Assembly: GCF_003287275.1 (NCBI RefSeq)
Contig: NZ_QEVW01000012.1
Location: 248,001-312,000, forward strand
Origin: Paenibacillus taichungensis
Lineage (GTDB): Bacteria; Bacillota; Bacilli; Paenibacillales; Paenibacillaceae
DNA length: 64,000 nucleotides
Reading direction: 5' to 3'
Shown here one piece after another: positions 36,405 to 45,689 of the stretch. Each line of letters opens with the position of its first letter. Position 1 is the first letter of the stretch. Under the pieces are notes generated by a model. The model made no database searches, had not been told where the DNA came from, and saw nothing but the letters and a program-made list of their open reading frames with translations. The position numbers were made by a program, and so were the translations under genes.

Positions 36405-37487
36405 TTATTTCTTGCCGGTGACGGCTGTTACCACATCGTCGGCAACCTTGCCGTCTGCAATTGGGCCGGACATCATCCAATGTCTCGCTGACACTTTGAA
36501 CACATGGTTTTCCTTCACGGCTGGCATCGACTTCCACACATGGAGTTTCTCAATTTCCGTCGCTGCGGCGCTGTTCTTGTTGAAATCTTCTTCCGTGCTA
36601 ATCGATCCTCCGTAGATGGCAAACACATAATCAGCTCCAATGGAGGGCAGCTTCTCCAGCGATGTCGTGACTCCCCAATCGTCCTTAGTATCCTTCTGGA
36701 ATGCTGTAACGCTTTCGTCGGGAATTAACCCCAATTCAGTGTAGATAAGTGGAACGAAGCTCGGAAAGAACACCTGAAGATCCTTGTCCGACGGACGCAT
36801 GAAGACAACGGTTTTGTCCAGGCCCACAGCCGAAGTGATATCTTCCTTGGCCTGGTTCAGTTTATCAGTATTCGCCTGAAGCACCTCCTGCGCTTTATCT
36901 TCAAGGCCGGTTGCCTTGCCGATTTCCACAATGGTTGTCTTCCAATCATCCGGTGAATAGGCAACGGTAGGTGCTATCTTGCTCAGTTCCTCGTACGCTT
37001 TGTCGTCGATGGCGTTTCGCTGTACGATGATAAGGTCAGGCTGGGTTGCCAGGATAGCCTCCAGATTCGGATTGAAATCCGCATTTCCAGCGAGGGGGAT
37101 GTTCAATGCTTTGAGTTGGTCATCCAAGTAATAGCCATCAAAGTCGTATGCATAAACCATCGGTACGCCCAGGGACAACGTAAGATCCTCAAGACCAAAT
37201 ACGGCAACACGTTTTGGATGCAGCGGAACTTCCGTTTTGCCCATGGCATGTTCGATGACCTGAGTCTGAGGCTCTTCAGCAGTTTGAGTGACTGCGTCTG
37301 CGTTTGTCTTCGGCGTTTCTGTTGCGGCTAGCTCCCCTGCTGTATTTGTTTTATTTCCACAGGCAACTAGCATAAGTGAAAATACCAACAGCATGAGCAT
37401 CAAACCTGCAAATCCGCGTTTCCTTCCGTTTGTAGTCTTTTCCAAACGACCTCTTCTAAAGAGATCATAATTTTCTGTGTGAGACAT
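36405..37487 (-). CDS. Iron-siderophore ABC transporter substrate-binding lipoprotein
   Basis: A 360-aa lipoprotein. An unusually long cytoplasmic N-tail (about 27 residues) precedes the hydrophobic segment and lipobox (LMLVAC). The mature part is a class III TroA/FepB-type binding protein (VPLHPKRVAVFGLEDLTLSLGV; ATQPDLIIVQRN). It should capture a ferric siderophore outside the cell. No permease or ATPase gene is nearby, so it must use one encoded elsewhere. A Fur-type box lies 25-39 bp before the start. The upstream AraC/binding-protein regulator is its likely activator. The ribosome-binding site is GGAGGGGAACTC. Confidence 0.88.
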   Translation of the reverse strand: MSHTENYDLFRRGRLEKTTNGRKRGFAGLMLMLLVFSLMLVACGNKTNTAGELAATETPKTNADAVTQTAEEPQTQVIEHAMGKTEVPLHPKRVAVFGLEDLTLSLGVPMVYAYDFDGYYLDDQLKALNIPLAGNADFNPNLEAILATQPDLIIVQRNAIDDKAYEELSKIAPTVAYSPDDWKTTIVEIGKATGLEDKAQEVLQANTDKLNQAKEDITSAVGLDKTVVFMRPSDKDLQVFFPSFVPLIYTELGLIPDESVTAFQKDTKDDWGVTTSLEKLPSIGADYVFAIYGGSISTEEDFNKNSAAATEIEKLHVWKSMPAVKENHVFKVSARHWMMSGPIADGKVADDVVTAVTGKK

Positions 37488-37511
37488 GAGTTCCCCTCCG
37501 CATTTCTGTAT

Positions 37512-37526
37512 TGAGAATGATTATCA
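37512..37526. promoter_or_regulatory. Fur box before the siderophore-binding protein gene
   Basis: TGAGAATGATTATCA matches the Bacillus 7-1-7 Fur consensus TGATAATNATTATCA with one mismatch. It predicts iron repression. Confidence 0.75.
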
Positions 37527-37588
37527 CATGATGATTATACAGATGTTCTTTGGCGAAGAAAATAGAAGAAGATGTCTACTTTGACCCA

Positions 37589-39199
37589 TTACCGGGCACT
37601 AAATAGCAAGTTTACTTCCTGGAGCAGAAGTTCATGCCGATTGGCTGTATGTTCCAGGATCGGTTCGCTTAACCAATGGCCTCCCTGTGTAAGATAGACG
37701 TGGCGGTTTCGTACGGCATGCAGCTGCTTCCAGCTTTCCGCATGTTGGAGCCTCTCCCACACCATTTGGGAAAGGTGATCCTTCATAACACTAACGATGA
37801 TGACGTCCGCATCAAATGCGGCAAGCTGTTCGGCTTCTACGTATCTGGTAAATTCAATCTGTTCCACACCTGAAGCCGGGGCAATCTTCAAATCGTCATA
37901 AAATACGGTTCCTGCCCTTCTGCCCCAGATCTGAATGCCCCGGGGAGACACACTTAATGAGATTAACTTTCCTTGTTGAAACGAATGAGGAAGATGATGA
38001 AGAACCGATTTCACTTTTTCCTCATATCGAAGAAGCCATCTTTCACCCTCATTCTCACGATCCAGAAAACGAGCCGTTCGCCGCAAATGTTGCCGCCAGT
38101 CTTCTCCGTGCCAACTTAGAAACAGCACCGGTGCGATATGCCGCAGCTTCTCCTTCTCCTCTTCGGGGATCATTTCGTCCAAGGCAACAATCCGGTCTGG
38201 CCTGGCCCGCATCAATGCTTTGAGATTGAAATCATAGTCGTGGCTGAGTGCCACCTTGACGTCATAACGATATTTTCGATGGTAATCATCTGTCCAAAAC
38301 TGATCAATGGGCGCTGCGAAGGGGATCATCTGCAGGGTCAGCAAATGCCCGATATTGGGCCAGCTGTACGCAGCTGTTTTGCATTTCCTGTTCGCAATAT
38401 ATGTACGAGGCGGTAGCCCGACCTGCTTTTTGAATTGGCTGCTGAAGTAGTGCTGGTCCTTGAAACCTGCCAATAGTGCGATGTCTTTCAGTGGTTGTCC
38501 TGCTTCCATCAGACGTTTGGCCTCGTTGGTGCGAATTTCTGCCAGATAGTCCATCGAACTCTGACCGAACTTCTCTTTAAATGATCTCATGAAATAATAG
38601 CGGCTCATGCCCGCTTCATCGGCCAGGTTCTCGATCGTGATTGTATCCTGATAGTGATGCAGCATATATTCCCTTGCTCTCTCGAGTGCGTTCTCGTGCT
38701 GGTTCTGCTTCTTGAACAGCAGATGCAGCAGGTCCTGGAAACCCGCTTGGCTTGCGAAACGATCTGTTGAATCACCCGTATGCCAGTAACCGACAATTTT
38801 TTCGCAAAATTGCTGCACCTGTGCATCTGGAAACGTGATCGACCGACCAAGCTCGGTCAACAAACTCACAGAGGACTCCTTCTGTCCATCAGATGGAATG
38901 ATGCCGAAATGAATCCGGTATACGACCTGCTCTCCATCTGTTAAGTAAACGGTCTCGACTCGTTGTCCTGGTAATACACAATGGGCACTATTCGGAACGA
39001 ACGGATGCGGTATGCCATCGATGACGATTTTGCCATGACGATTTGCAGCAACAAGAATGACATGATCTGGTGTTTCTTCGTATACCAAACGATAGGCTTT
39101 GTTGACCGAATCCTTGAATACGTTCTTTAACCCATACCATGCGAGATCTGCTGCTGTCTGTCCTTCACCCTCCGGGTGATTTTGTTGTACATGTGTCAT
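37589..39199 (-). CDS. Btr-like AraC regulator fused to a siderophore-binding domain
   Basis: A 536-aa protein. N-terminal cupin-like region (about 1-150), AraC double helix-turn-helix (about 170-270, IENLADEAGMSRYYFMRSFK and PLKDIALLAGFKDQHYFSSQF), then a cytosolic TroA-like periplasmic-binding-protein domain (about 290-536) with no signal peptide. This is the layout of Bacillus Btr (YbbB), which binds a ferric siderophore in the cytosol and activates uptake genes. It lies 101 bp upstream of the siderophore-binding lipoprotein gene, its likely target. The start is the ATG of MTHVQQNH after AGAGGGATGCG. A Fur-like box lies upstream. Confidence 0.88.
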   Translation of the reverse strand: MTHVQQNHPEGEGQTAADLAWYGLKNVFKDSVNKAYRLVYEETPDHVILVAANRHGKIVIDGIPHPFVPNSAHCVLPGQRVETVYLTDGEQVVYRIHFGIIPSDGQKESSVSLLTELGRSITFPDAQVQQFCEKIVGYWHTGDSTDRFASQAGFQDLLHLLFKKQNQHENALERAREYMLHHYQDTITIENLADEAGMSRYYFMRSFKEKFGQSSMDYLAEIRTNEAKRLMEAGQPLKDIALLAGFKDQHYFSSQFKKQVGLPPRTYIANRKCKTAAYSWPNIGHLLTLQMIPFAAPIDQFWTDDYHRKYRYDVKVALSHDYDFNLKALMRARPDRIVALDEMIPEEEKEKLRHIAPVLFLSWHGEDWRQHLRRTARFLDRENEGERWLLRYEEKVKSVLHHLPHSFQQGKLISLSVSPRGIQIWGRRAGTVFYDDLKIAPASGVEQIEFTRYVEAEQLAAFDADVIIVSVMKDHLSQMVWERLQHAESWKQLHAVRNRHVYLTQGGHWLSEPILEHTANRHELLLQEVNLLFSAR

Positions 39200-39241
39200 C
39201 CTAGCGCATCCCTCTTTTCGAATCTTCTTCAAAATTCTAAA

Positions 39242-39256
39242 TGATAACAATTCTCA
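39242..39256. promoter_or_regulatory. Fur-like box before the Btr-like regulator gene
   Basis: TGATAACAATTCTCA matches TGATAATNATTATCA with two mismatches, 43-57 bp before the start codon. Confidence 0.6.
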
Positions 39257-39389
39257 TTGTCAATCACAATTCTCTCATGCACCAAATATCATGTCTTCGA
39301 ATATGGATATCTACTAAGCCACAAATTTTTTAAACCTAGTAATAGAGCCCATTCATCAGGTTTTTCACAAAATTGATACCAATATGCAT

Positions 39390-39417
39390 TTGACAAAGCT
39401 ATATATTGATATAAAAT
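39390..39417 (+). promoter_or_regulatory. Sigma-A promoter of nrdIEF
   Basis: TTGACA (39390-39395) and TAAAAT (39412-39417) are spaced by 16 bp. NrdR box 1 fills the spacer, so a bound repressor would cover the promoter. Confidence 0.7.
39396..39411. promoter_or_regulatory. NrdR box 1
   Basis: Core CTATATATTG (9 of 10 to CTATATATAG), lying in the promoter spacer. Confidence 0.7.
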
Positions 39418-39426
39418 TAAGAAAGC

Positions 39427-39442
39427 AATCTATATATAGTGT
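39427..39442. promoter_or_regulatory. NrdR box 2
   Basis: Core CTATATATAG is perfect and is followed by TGT. It starts exactly 31 bp (three helical turns) after box 1, the usual tandem spacing for NrdR. Confidence 0.8.
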
Positions 39443-39483
39443 TTGTTTTTGATCACCTTTCATTTGTCAAGGAGGAAATGATA

Positions 39484-39843
39484 GTGCTAATTGTGTATGA
39501 TTCGATAACCGGGAATGTTAAGAGGTTTATTTCCAAGCTTCAACTGCCGGCTGTTCAGATTCAGCATCAAATGACGATTGATGAACCGTACGTACTTGTG
39601 ACATATACAACAGGTTTTGGACAGATACCTGATAAGGTGTCTTCTTTTTTGCAAAAAAACTCTAAATACCTGATTGGCGTGGCCGCCAGCGGTAACCGTA
39701 ACTGGGGTGAGCGTTTTGCCAAAAGTGCGGATTTGATATCTGCATCGTATAACGTCCCGGTTATTAGTAAATTTGAATTATCTGGCTCCAAGAGAGATGT
39801 GGAGTATTTTGAACAGGAGGTGAGCCGCATTGCGTCATATTGA
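39484..39843 (+). CDS. nrdI: Class Ib ribonucleotide reductase flavodoxin NrdI
   Basis: A 119-aa flavodoxin-like protein (LIVYDSITGNVKRF; TYTTGFGQIPDKVSSFL; GVAASGNRNWGERF) that supplies the oxidant for the dimanganese-tyrosyl radical cofactor of NrdF. The GTG at 39484 is chosen because AAGGAGG lies 8 nt upstream; the nearer ATG is too close to that site. It overlaps nrdE by 14 bp. NrdR boxes and a promoter lie upstream. Confidence 0.95.
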   Translation: MLIVYDSITGNVKRFISKLQLPAVQIQHQMTIDEPYVLVTYTTGFGQIPDKVSSFLQKNSKYLIGVAASGNRNWGERFAKSADLISASYNVPVISKFELSGSKRDVEYFEQEVSRIASY

Positions 39844-41914
39844 ATTAAATAACATGCTACTAAAGCGCGACTCTGATGGCTTCTTCCAGTTACATAAGGA
39901 TAAAGAGGCTGTAGAGGAGTTTATGAAAGAAATCAAAGATAAAAGTATGGCTTTTGCCAACATTGATGATCAGGTCCAATTCATGATTGATCATGATTAT
40001 TACGAGGATTTCTATGCTTCCTATACAGCTGACCAAGTTAGAACCGTATTTGAAATTACGCGTGGCTATCAATATAACTTTCCTTCCTATATGGCAGCGT
40101 CCAAGTTCTATACTGATTATGCATTGAGAACATATGACCGCAAAACATACCTTGAGCAATATGCGGATCGAGTAGCAGCCGTAGCACTTCATCTGGGTCA
40201 AGGACACTTCGATACGGCTTGTTTGCTGTCTCGTTCTATGATGGAACAGCGTCTTCAACCCGCAACCCCTACTTTTCTAAATGCGGGAAAAAGCCGGCGC
40301 GGTGAACTGGTTTCCTGCTTCCTGCTTGAAATGGATGATTCACTGAACTCCATAAACTATGTACTAAACACTTGTATGCAGTTATCCAAAATCGGTGGTG
40401 GCGTTGCTGTCAACCTGTCAAAGTTGCGTGCTCGTGGCGAAGCCATTAAAGGTGTTGAAGGTGCTGCTAAAGGCATCACTCCGGTTCTCAAGCTGATGGA
40501 AGACGGCTTCTCCTACGCCGATCAGATGGGTCAACGTAAAGGTTCCGGCGCTGCATACTATAATATTTTCGGTTGGGACGTTATGGAACTGCTGGATAGC
40601 AAAAAAATTAATGCGGATGAGAAAATCCGGCTGAAAACTCTCTCTATCGGACTTATTGTTCCTAATCGTTTCTATAAGCTGGCTCAAGATAATGAGCCTC
40701 TGTACCTCTTCGCACCTTATAGTGTCTATAAGGCATATGGAACACATTTGGATGATATGGATCTGGACGTAATGTATGATACCTTGCTGGCTGACGACCG
40801 GGTGAAGAAGAAAAAATCGCTCAGCGCTCGGGATATGTTGACCAAAATAGCCATGACACAACTTGAATCCGGCTATCCCTATATCATTAATAAAACCAAT
40901 GCCAATCAAGCGCATGCGTTGAAAAACGTAGGACAAGTCAAAATGTCAAACCTCTGCACAGAGATTTTCCAGCTCCAGGAGACTTCTGAAATTACAGACT
41001 ATGGTCAACCGGATATTATCCGCAAAGATATCAGCTGCAACCTGGCCTCCCTCAATATTGTTAATGTCATGGAGAGTGGCAAAATCAAGGAATCCGTTCA
41101 TGAGGGCATGATCGCACTGACCTCCGTCAGCGACATGACGCATGTTGCCAATGCTCCCGGTGTAGCAAAAGCCAATTCCGAAATGCATTCCGTTGGATTG
41201 GGTGCCATGAATCTGCACGGTTACTTAGCCAAAAACAGGATTGCTTATGAAAGCTCTGAAGCCAAGGATTTTGTACGTACCTTCTTTATGACCATGAATT
41301 ATCATTCTCTGGAGAAAAGTATGGAGTTTGCAGAGCAAACGGGTCAACGGTTCTATGGATTTGAACAATCGGATTATGCGACTGGGGTATATTTTGATCG
41401 TTATGTGACTACGGATTACCGTCCTAACACGTCCAAAGTACAGGAATTGTTTAAAGGCATTGTTGTTCCGTCTCCCGAGGATTGGAAGCAGCTTAAGGCT
41501 AAAGTGATGAAAAAGGGGCTCTATCATGCCTATCGGATGGCTATTGCTCCAACGGCCAGCATCTCTTATATCCAAAACGCAACATCCAGTGTAATGCCCA
41601 TCGTGGAACAGATCGAGACACGGACCTATGCCAATTCAACCACGTATTATCCGATGCCCTATTTGCAAAAGGATAACGTCTTCTATTACAAATCAGCGTA
41701 TCAAATGGATCAATTCAAAGTAATTGACTTGATTGCGGAGATTCAGCCGCATGTGGATCAGGGGATTTCAATCATTCTTCATGTAAACAGTGATGTATCC
41801 ACGCGAGAATTGGCTCGCTGCTACCTGTATGCTGCTCATAAAGGGTTGAAATCTCTGTATTATACAAGAACCAACAAACTGACGATGGAAGAATGCATTG
41901 CTTGTTCAATATAA
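39830..41914 (+). CDS. nrdE: Class Ib ribonucleoside-diphosphate reductase, alpha subunit
   Basis: A 694-aa catalytic subunit that reduces ribonucleoside diphosphates. Landmarks are QPATPTFLNAGKSRRGELVSC with an active-site Cys, SNLCTEIFQ, ISCNLASLNIVNVME, and the C-terminal CIAC pair that accepts electrons from thioredoxin or glutaredoxin. There is no N-terminal ATP-cone, as in class Ib. The start is TTG after AGGAGGTGAGCCGCA, overlapping nrdI. Confidence 0.96.
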   Translation: MRHIELNNMLLKRDSDGFFQLHKDKEAVEEFMKEIKDKSMAFANIDDQVQFMIDHDYYEDFYASYTADQVRTVFEITRGYQYNFPSYMAASKFYTDYALRTYDRKTYLEQYADRVAAVALHLGQGHFDTACLLSRSMMEQRLQPATPTFLNAGKSRRGELVSCFLLEMDDSLNSINYVLNTCMQLSKIGGGVAVNLSKLRARGEAIKGVEGAAKGITPVLKLMEDGFSYADQMGQRKGSGAAYYNIFGWDVMELLDSKKINADEKIRLKTLSIGLIVPNRFYKLAQDNEPLYLFAPYSVYKAYGTHLDDMDLDVMYDTLLADDRVKKKKSLSARDMLTKIAMTQLESGYPYIINKTNANQAHALKNVGQVKMSNLCTEIFQLQETSEITDYGQPDIIRKDISCNLASLNIVNVMESGKIKESVHEGMIALTSVSDMTHVANAPGVAKANSEMHSVGLGAMNLHGYLAKNRIAYESSEAKDFVRTFFMTMNYHSLEKSMEFAEQTGQRFYGFEQSDYATGVYFDRYVTTDYRPNTSKVQELFKGIVVPSPEDWKQLKAKVMKKGLYHAYRMAIAPTASISYIQNATSSVMPIVEQIETRTYANSTTYYPMPYLQKDNVFYYKSAYQMDQFKVIDLIAEIQPHVDQGISIILHVNSDVSTRELARCYLYAAHKGLKSLYYTRTNKLTMEECIACSI

Positions 41915-41957
41915 ACAAAATTCCCTTTTGGGTATGACGATTGGAGTTTGATATACC

Positions 41958-42920
41958 ATGCCGGCAATTCAAGCTGTGAACTGGAATCGGGCGGATGATG
42001 ATTTCACACTGATGTTCTGGAATCAGAATATTATGCAATTTTGGACCGATGACGAGATTCCTTTATCCGATGATAAAATGACCTGGGGCATGCTCAGCGA
42101 CATAGAAAAAGACGCTTATATGAAAGTTTTGGGAGGCTTAACCCTTCTGGATACGATCCAGGGCGGTGTAGGTATGCCGCAGATTATGGAGCATGTCGAT
42201 GGACTGCAACGCAAGGCCGTACTTAGTTTTATGGCAATGATGGAACAAATTCATGCGAAATCATACAGCAGTATTTTTACCACATTGGCATCAACCGAAG
42301 AAATCGACAGTGTATTTAAATGGGTGGAAGAAAATCCATATCTGCAAACCAAAGCGACGGTTATACGTCAGTATTACATGAACATTGAAACTTCAAAAGA
42401 TCTGTATATGGCAATGGCTGCTTCCGTTCTTTTGGAAAGTTATTTGTTTTACAGCGGCTTTTTCTATCCGCTCTATTTAGCCGGACAAGGCAAACTCACA
42501 TGCAGTGGTGAGATCATTGATCTGATTCTGCGGGATGAAAGTATTCATGGTGTATATGTGGGCGTGTTGGCCCAGGAAATATACGCAAGCTTTGATGAAA
42601 CCCAGCGGAACGATGTGTACCAAAGTCTAGTTGATCTAGTACAGCTTCTTCATCAAAATGAGTTGCAATATACGGAGGAATTATATACACCTATTCATTT
42701 GACCGAAGAAGTGGAAACCTTCCTTCGTTATAACGCTAATAAAGCGATGATGAACCTCGGGTTTGAGCCATTATTTGATGACGAGGAAGTTAATCCGATT
42801 GTGTTAAATGGCATCAGTACACATACCAAGCAGCATGACTTTTTCTCTAAAAAAGGCAATGGGTATATTCGGACTCTGAATGTAGAACCTCTGACGGATG
42901 ATGATTTCAAGTTTGAATAA
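41958..42920 (+). CDS. nrdF: Class Ib ribonucleoside-diphosphate reductase, beta subunit
   Basis: A 320-aa radical-generating subunit. NWNRADDDFTLMFWNQNIMQFW at the N-terminus and MEQIHAKSYSSIFTTL (metal ligands and radical Tyr) followed by LRDESIHGVYVG match NrdF. It forms the Mn2-tyrosyl radical with NrdI and partners NrdE. It lies 43 bp after nrdE; the terminator follows about 48 bp downstream. Confidence 0.96.
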   Translation: MPAIQAVNWNRADDDFTLMFWNQNIMQFWTDDEIPLSDDKMTWGMLSDIEKDAYMKVLGGLTLLDTIQGGVGMPQIMEHVDGLQRKAVLSFMAMMEQIHAKSYSSIFTTLASTEEIDSVFKWVEENPYLQTKATVIRQYYMNIETSKDLYMAMAASVLLESYLFYSGFFYPLYLAGQGKLTCSGEIIDLILRDESIHGVYVGVLAQEIYASFDETQRNDVYQSLVDLVQLLHQNELQYTEELYTPIHLTEEVETFLRYNANKAMMNLGFEPLFDDEEVNPIVLNGISTHTKQHDFFSKKGNGYIRTLNVEPLTDDDFKFE

Positions 42921-42968
42921 GTCATAAAGAATCATAATAAGGCTAACGTGTAGCCTATGAATATAAAT

Positions 42969-43004
42969 AAAGAAGGCTGTTCCTCCCAAAGGAATAGCCT
43001 TCTT
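42969..43004. terminator. Bidirectional terminator between nrdF and the biosynthetic operon
   Basis: AAAGAAGGCT-TTCC against GGAA-AGCCTTCTTT around a 7-nt loop; T-rich on both sides. It ends both the nrd operon and the minus-strand cluster. Confidence 0.9.
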
Positions 43005-43007
43005 TAT

Positions 43008-44051
43008 TTACTTTTCGAGCAATGAAATCAGTCTTTGCAGCAGAACGGGCTCTTCCTTGCGGAATTGCTCGAACCGGAGTTTTACCTTCGCAAACACGGC
43101 TTTGTCTTCACGAATTTCATGACGGATGTATTGATCCCTTAGCTTCATTGCCCTGGTGGTTATATCCTGATAACCATTCACCAGTTCTTCGTCGTAGGGA
43201 ATCACTCCCTCATCTATCAAGTAGGCAATCCGTTCACTCATCATTTTTTTGTGCTCCCAGAGCACATGAAGATGCCTCACATCATTACGGTCACCAAGAC
43301 GAGGATCGTTGCTCTCTACCGCATCATAGTACATTTGCAAATAGTCGTAGACGTCAATTCCGAAAGCCTGTTCGTCATCAGGAATGTAATTAATGCGATT
43401 CAGATGAGTTTCTCCGTTCAGGTAATCATGCAGTTGGTCGAGTGCTACAATTTTATCAAAAGGATAAGGAGAATGCGGCTCATATTTGTAAAAATAAGTG
43501 TGATGATCCGCGGTAAGCCCTTCTCTCAGCAGATGTCTCATGGATTGGACAGCATCCAGGAACTCCGTGAACGGAATCTGTACATTTTGGTACACTCCCG
43601 TGTGGTCGAACATGGAAGCATCAAAAACACGTCTCTCCCAATGGAAACCGTATAGAAAAAGATGATGAGGAAACGGTTCCTGCTGATAGGCCGCCGCTGG
43701 CGGTAGCTTGGCTTCGTCCAAAAATACGACACAATAATAGCCGCTGCGAATCTGATCCGCGAAAAATTGGGGCCAGGCGTCCAGCGCCAAATGCTCCAAA
43801 ATCGTATAATTCACAGAGCATGTGAGCAGAAATGGATTGTTGAAATTCAGTTCGTTGGGTTTGCCCCGAAAAAAATCGATATAAAACTGTCTGCCATCCT
43901 CTAGAAAGGTTTTCTTGCAGGACAACTGAATGAAATTACTGTAATACCAAGGAATCGTTTCCTCATGTGCACTGGTAATCGAAAGCGTGTAAGCCCAGCG
44001 CAGAAATCCTTTAAGCGGCGGATTTAACACCGGCAGCTGTACGGCATTCAT
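43008..44051 (-). CDS. Papain/C39-like protein, possibly BtrH-like acyltransferase (last gene of biosynthetic operon)
   Basis: A 347-aa cytosolic protein that I do not recognise firmly. Residues about 100-185 (RSGYYCVVFLDEAKLPP, then PFPHHLFLYGFHWERRVFDAS) resemble the strand-His-strand-Asp part of C39-peptidase-like and BtrH-type folds, with His in PHHLFLYG and Asp in FDAS as possible catalytic residues; candidate Cys residues precede it (QLSCKK, LLTCSV). BtrH moves a carrier-bound acyl group onto an aminoglycoside. The C-terminal 150 residues are charged and helical without known motifs. It follows the permease gene by 12 bp. Acyl transfer or peptidase activity is inferred from fold resemblance and the carrier-protein context. 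Confidence 0.5.
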   Translation of the reverse strand: MNAVQLPVLNPPLKGFLRWAYTLSITSAHEETIPWYYSNFIQLSCKKTFLEDGRQFYIDFFRGKPNELNFNNPFLLTCSVNYTILEHLALDAWPQFFADQIRSGYYCVVFLDEAKLPPAAAYQQEPFPHHLFLYGFHWERRVFDASMFDHTGVYQNVQIPFTEFLDAVQSMRHLLREGLTADHHTYFYKYEPHSPYPFDKIVALDQLHDYLNGETHLNRINYIPDDEQAFGIDVYDYLQMYYDAVESNDPRLGDRNDVRHLHVLWEHKKMMSERIAYLIDEGVIPYDEELVNGYQDITTRAMKLRDQYIRHEIREDKAVFAKVKLRFEQFRKEEPVLLQRLISLLEK

Positions 44052-44063
44052 TCTTTCTCCCCC

Positions 44064-44867
44064 TTAACTGCTTGCACTACTATATCCCTTCACAGCCTGT
44101 TTCCAGAGCAATCGTATAATTGTGAAGAGTATGAGCGAAGCGACCAGCGCCAGTCCTGTATAGAGCCAGCTGAGCTGTCCTAGCAGGAACATCGGTCCGA
44201 AATTGGTAATCAGGAACAGTGGAATGGCAAAGGTACCGATCCGCCGGACCCAAGTTGGATATATTGCCATTGGAAAATTGTTGGCGTCCCAGGCGGAATG
44301 GGCAATCTCCGATGCAGAGCCCGTCTGAACGAATCGAAATGACAGCAATGCAGGGATAATCATTAGACAGTATGTGATGATAACAGAGACGAATAACAGC
44401 AACACAAATCCAGCAAGCTGGAGAAACGTCAGAGGTATGTCCATAGCATGCCAGCCAATGCCAATCATGACGAAACCAACTAAAATATCAGGGATTGGCA
44501 GCGCCAGATCGACATAACGCAAGGAAGCCATAAATTGAAGAGAAACCGGCTTCGTTAGCATTAGATCAAGTGACCCGTCCTTAATATATTCCGGAATTTT
44601 CGTAAAATTGGTGAAAAACAGCCCGACATACATTCCTGTCACCACGGTGTGCATGCCTATAAATAGAAGCAACCCTTCTGGCGGTATGCCGTCGACGTGA
44701 AGATCGGTGCGGAACACAACGAGTACATATAACAGTTTGGCGAGCAGGTAGACGGATTCCACCAGCAGGCTCATCATGAAATTGCCCCGAAACTCCATCT
44801 GGGCAATGAGACAATTTTTGATGAACATACCATACAAATGTGCGTATTTTCTCATGGTTCTAAACAT
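44064..44867 (-). CDS. ABC-2 type export permease (COG3694-like)
   Basis: A 267-aa membrane protein with about six helices; FTKIPEYIKDGSLDLMLTKPVSLQFMASLRYVD is the conserved loop of this permease family. It pairs with the permease encoded 12 bp upstream and the ATPase before that. Such NatA/DrrA-type three-gene exporters often move natural products or lipids. The ribosome-binding site is CGGAGATCC. Confidence 0.85.
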   Translation of the reverse strand: MFRTMRKYAHLYGMFIKNCLIAQMEFRGNFMMSLLVESVYLLAKLLYVLVVFRTDLHVDGIPPEGLLLFIGMHTVVTGMYVGLFFTNFTKIPEYIKDGSLDLMLTKPVSLQFMASLRYVDLALPIPDILVGFVMIGIGWHAMDIPLTFLQLAGFVLLLFVSVIITYCLMIIPALLSFRFVQTGSASEIAHSAWDANNFPMAIYPTWVRRIGTFAIPLFLITNFGPMFLLGQLSWLYTGLALVASLILFTIIRLLWKQAVKGYSSASS

Positions 44868-44879
44868 ATGGGATCTCCG

Positions 44880-45689
44880 CTACCCCCCAACCGCTGAATA
44901 TTTCTTCATGGATATGCGCCACGTGAGACGAGATAGCCATAAAAACAGAAGTATCCACCCGCACTGGATGAGCAATCCTTGATACATCGCCGCCACTTCC
45001 GTTTTGCCGCTAAGTACATTGACTGGAAAATAAATGGTATACGGAAACGGCGTGTACTGAAGTGCCTCCACTATCGAATCCCCAAAAATCTCCAACGGGA
45101 ACATACCTCCGCTCAGAATATTCACAAGCAGACTCGTAATGACGAAAAAATAAGAGATTTCGTTCAGATAAAAAGCACTTGCACAGATGCAGTAGGAAAT
45201 CAAGAAATTGAGCAATAGCGCCGCCGACAACGTAACTACGAACAAGATCAGCCGTATGATCTGGAACTCAAGCACACCACCTGCAGATGAGATCCAGATA
45301 ATCCCGACGAGCAGCACAGCGGTAACGCCGTAATAGATCGCCTTCTGTCCGAAAAAGGATACTAGCCGATATCCGAAGTAACTAACCGGTTTGATCAAAT
45401 ACTTGTTGAGGCCGCCGTTCTTGATATCATCGACGATCTGGTGCTCGAACTGGGTGGCGATCAGTTTGGATACCAGGCCAGCCAAGATTGTATACAATAT
45501 GATCTGATTATATGAATACGAGAATAGCGCCGTTTCGCCGGAATGTTGGTACACCGCTGTCCATATAAAATATTGAACAAGAATCGGAAACGCAGCTCCG
45601 AGAAGACCGAGAAAGAAGTGAAATCGGTATTCCATCGATTGCTGCACACCCATCGAAAAAACAGCCGTATACAATTTGCGTCCAGTCAT
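44880..45689 (-). CDS. ABC-2 type export permease (COG4587-like)
   Basis: A 269-aa membrane protein with about six helices; HQIVDDIKNGGLNKYLIKPVSYFGYRLVSFFGQKA is the equivalent conserved loop. It overlaps the ATPase stop by 4 bp and lies 12 bp before its partner permease. It is part of the exporter for the presumed cluster product. Confidence 0.85.
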   Translation of the reverse strand: MTGRKLYTAVFSMGVQQSMEYRFHFFLGLLGAAFPILVQYFIWTAVYQHSGETALFSYSYNQIILYTILAGLVSKLIATQFEHQIVDDIKNGGLNKYLIKPVSYFGYRLVSFFGQKAIYYGVTAVLLVGIIWISSAGGVLEFQIIRLILFVVTLSAALLLNFLISYCICASAFYLNEISYFFVITSLLVNILSGGMFPLEIFGDSIVEALQYTPFPYTIYFPVNVLSGKTEVAAMYQGLLIQCGWILLFLWLSRLTWRISMKKYSAVGG

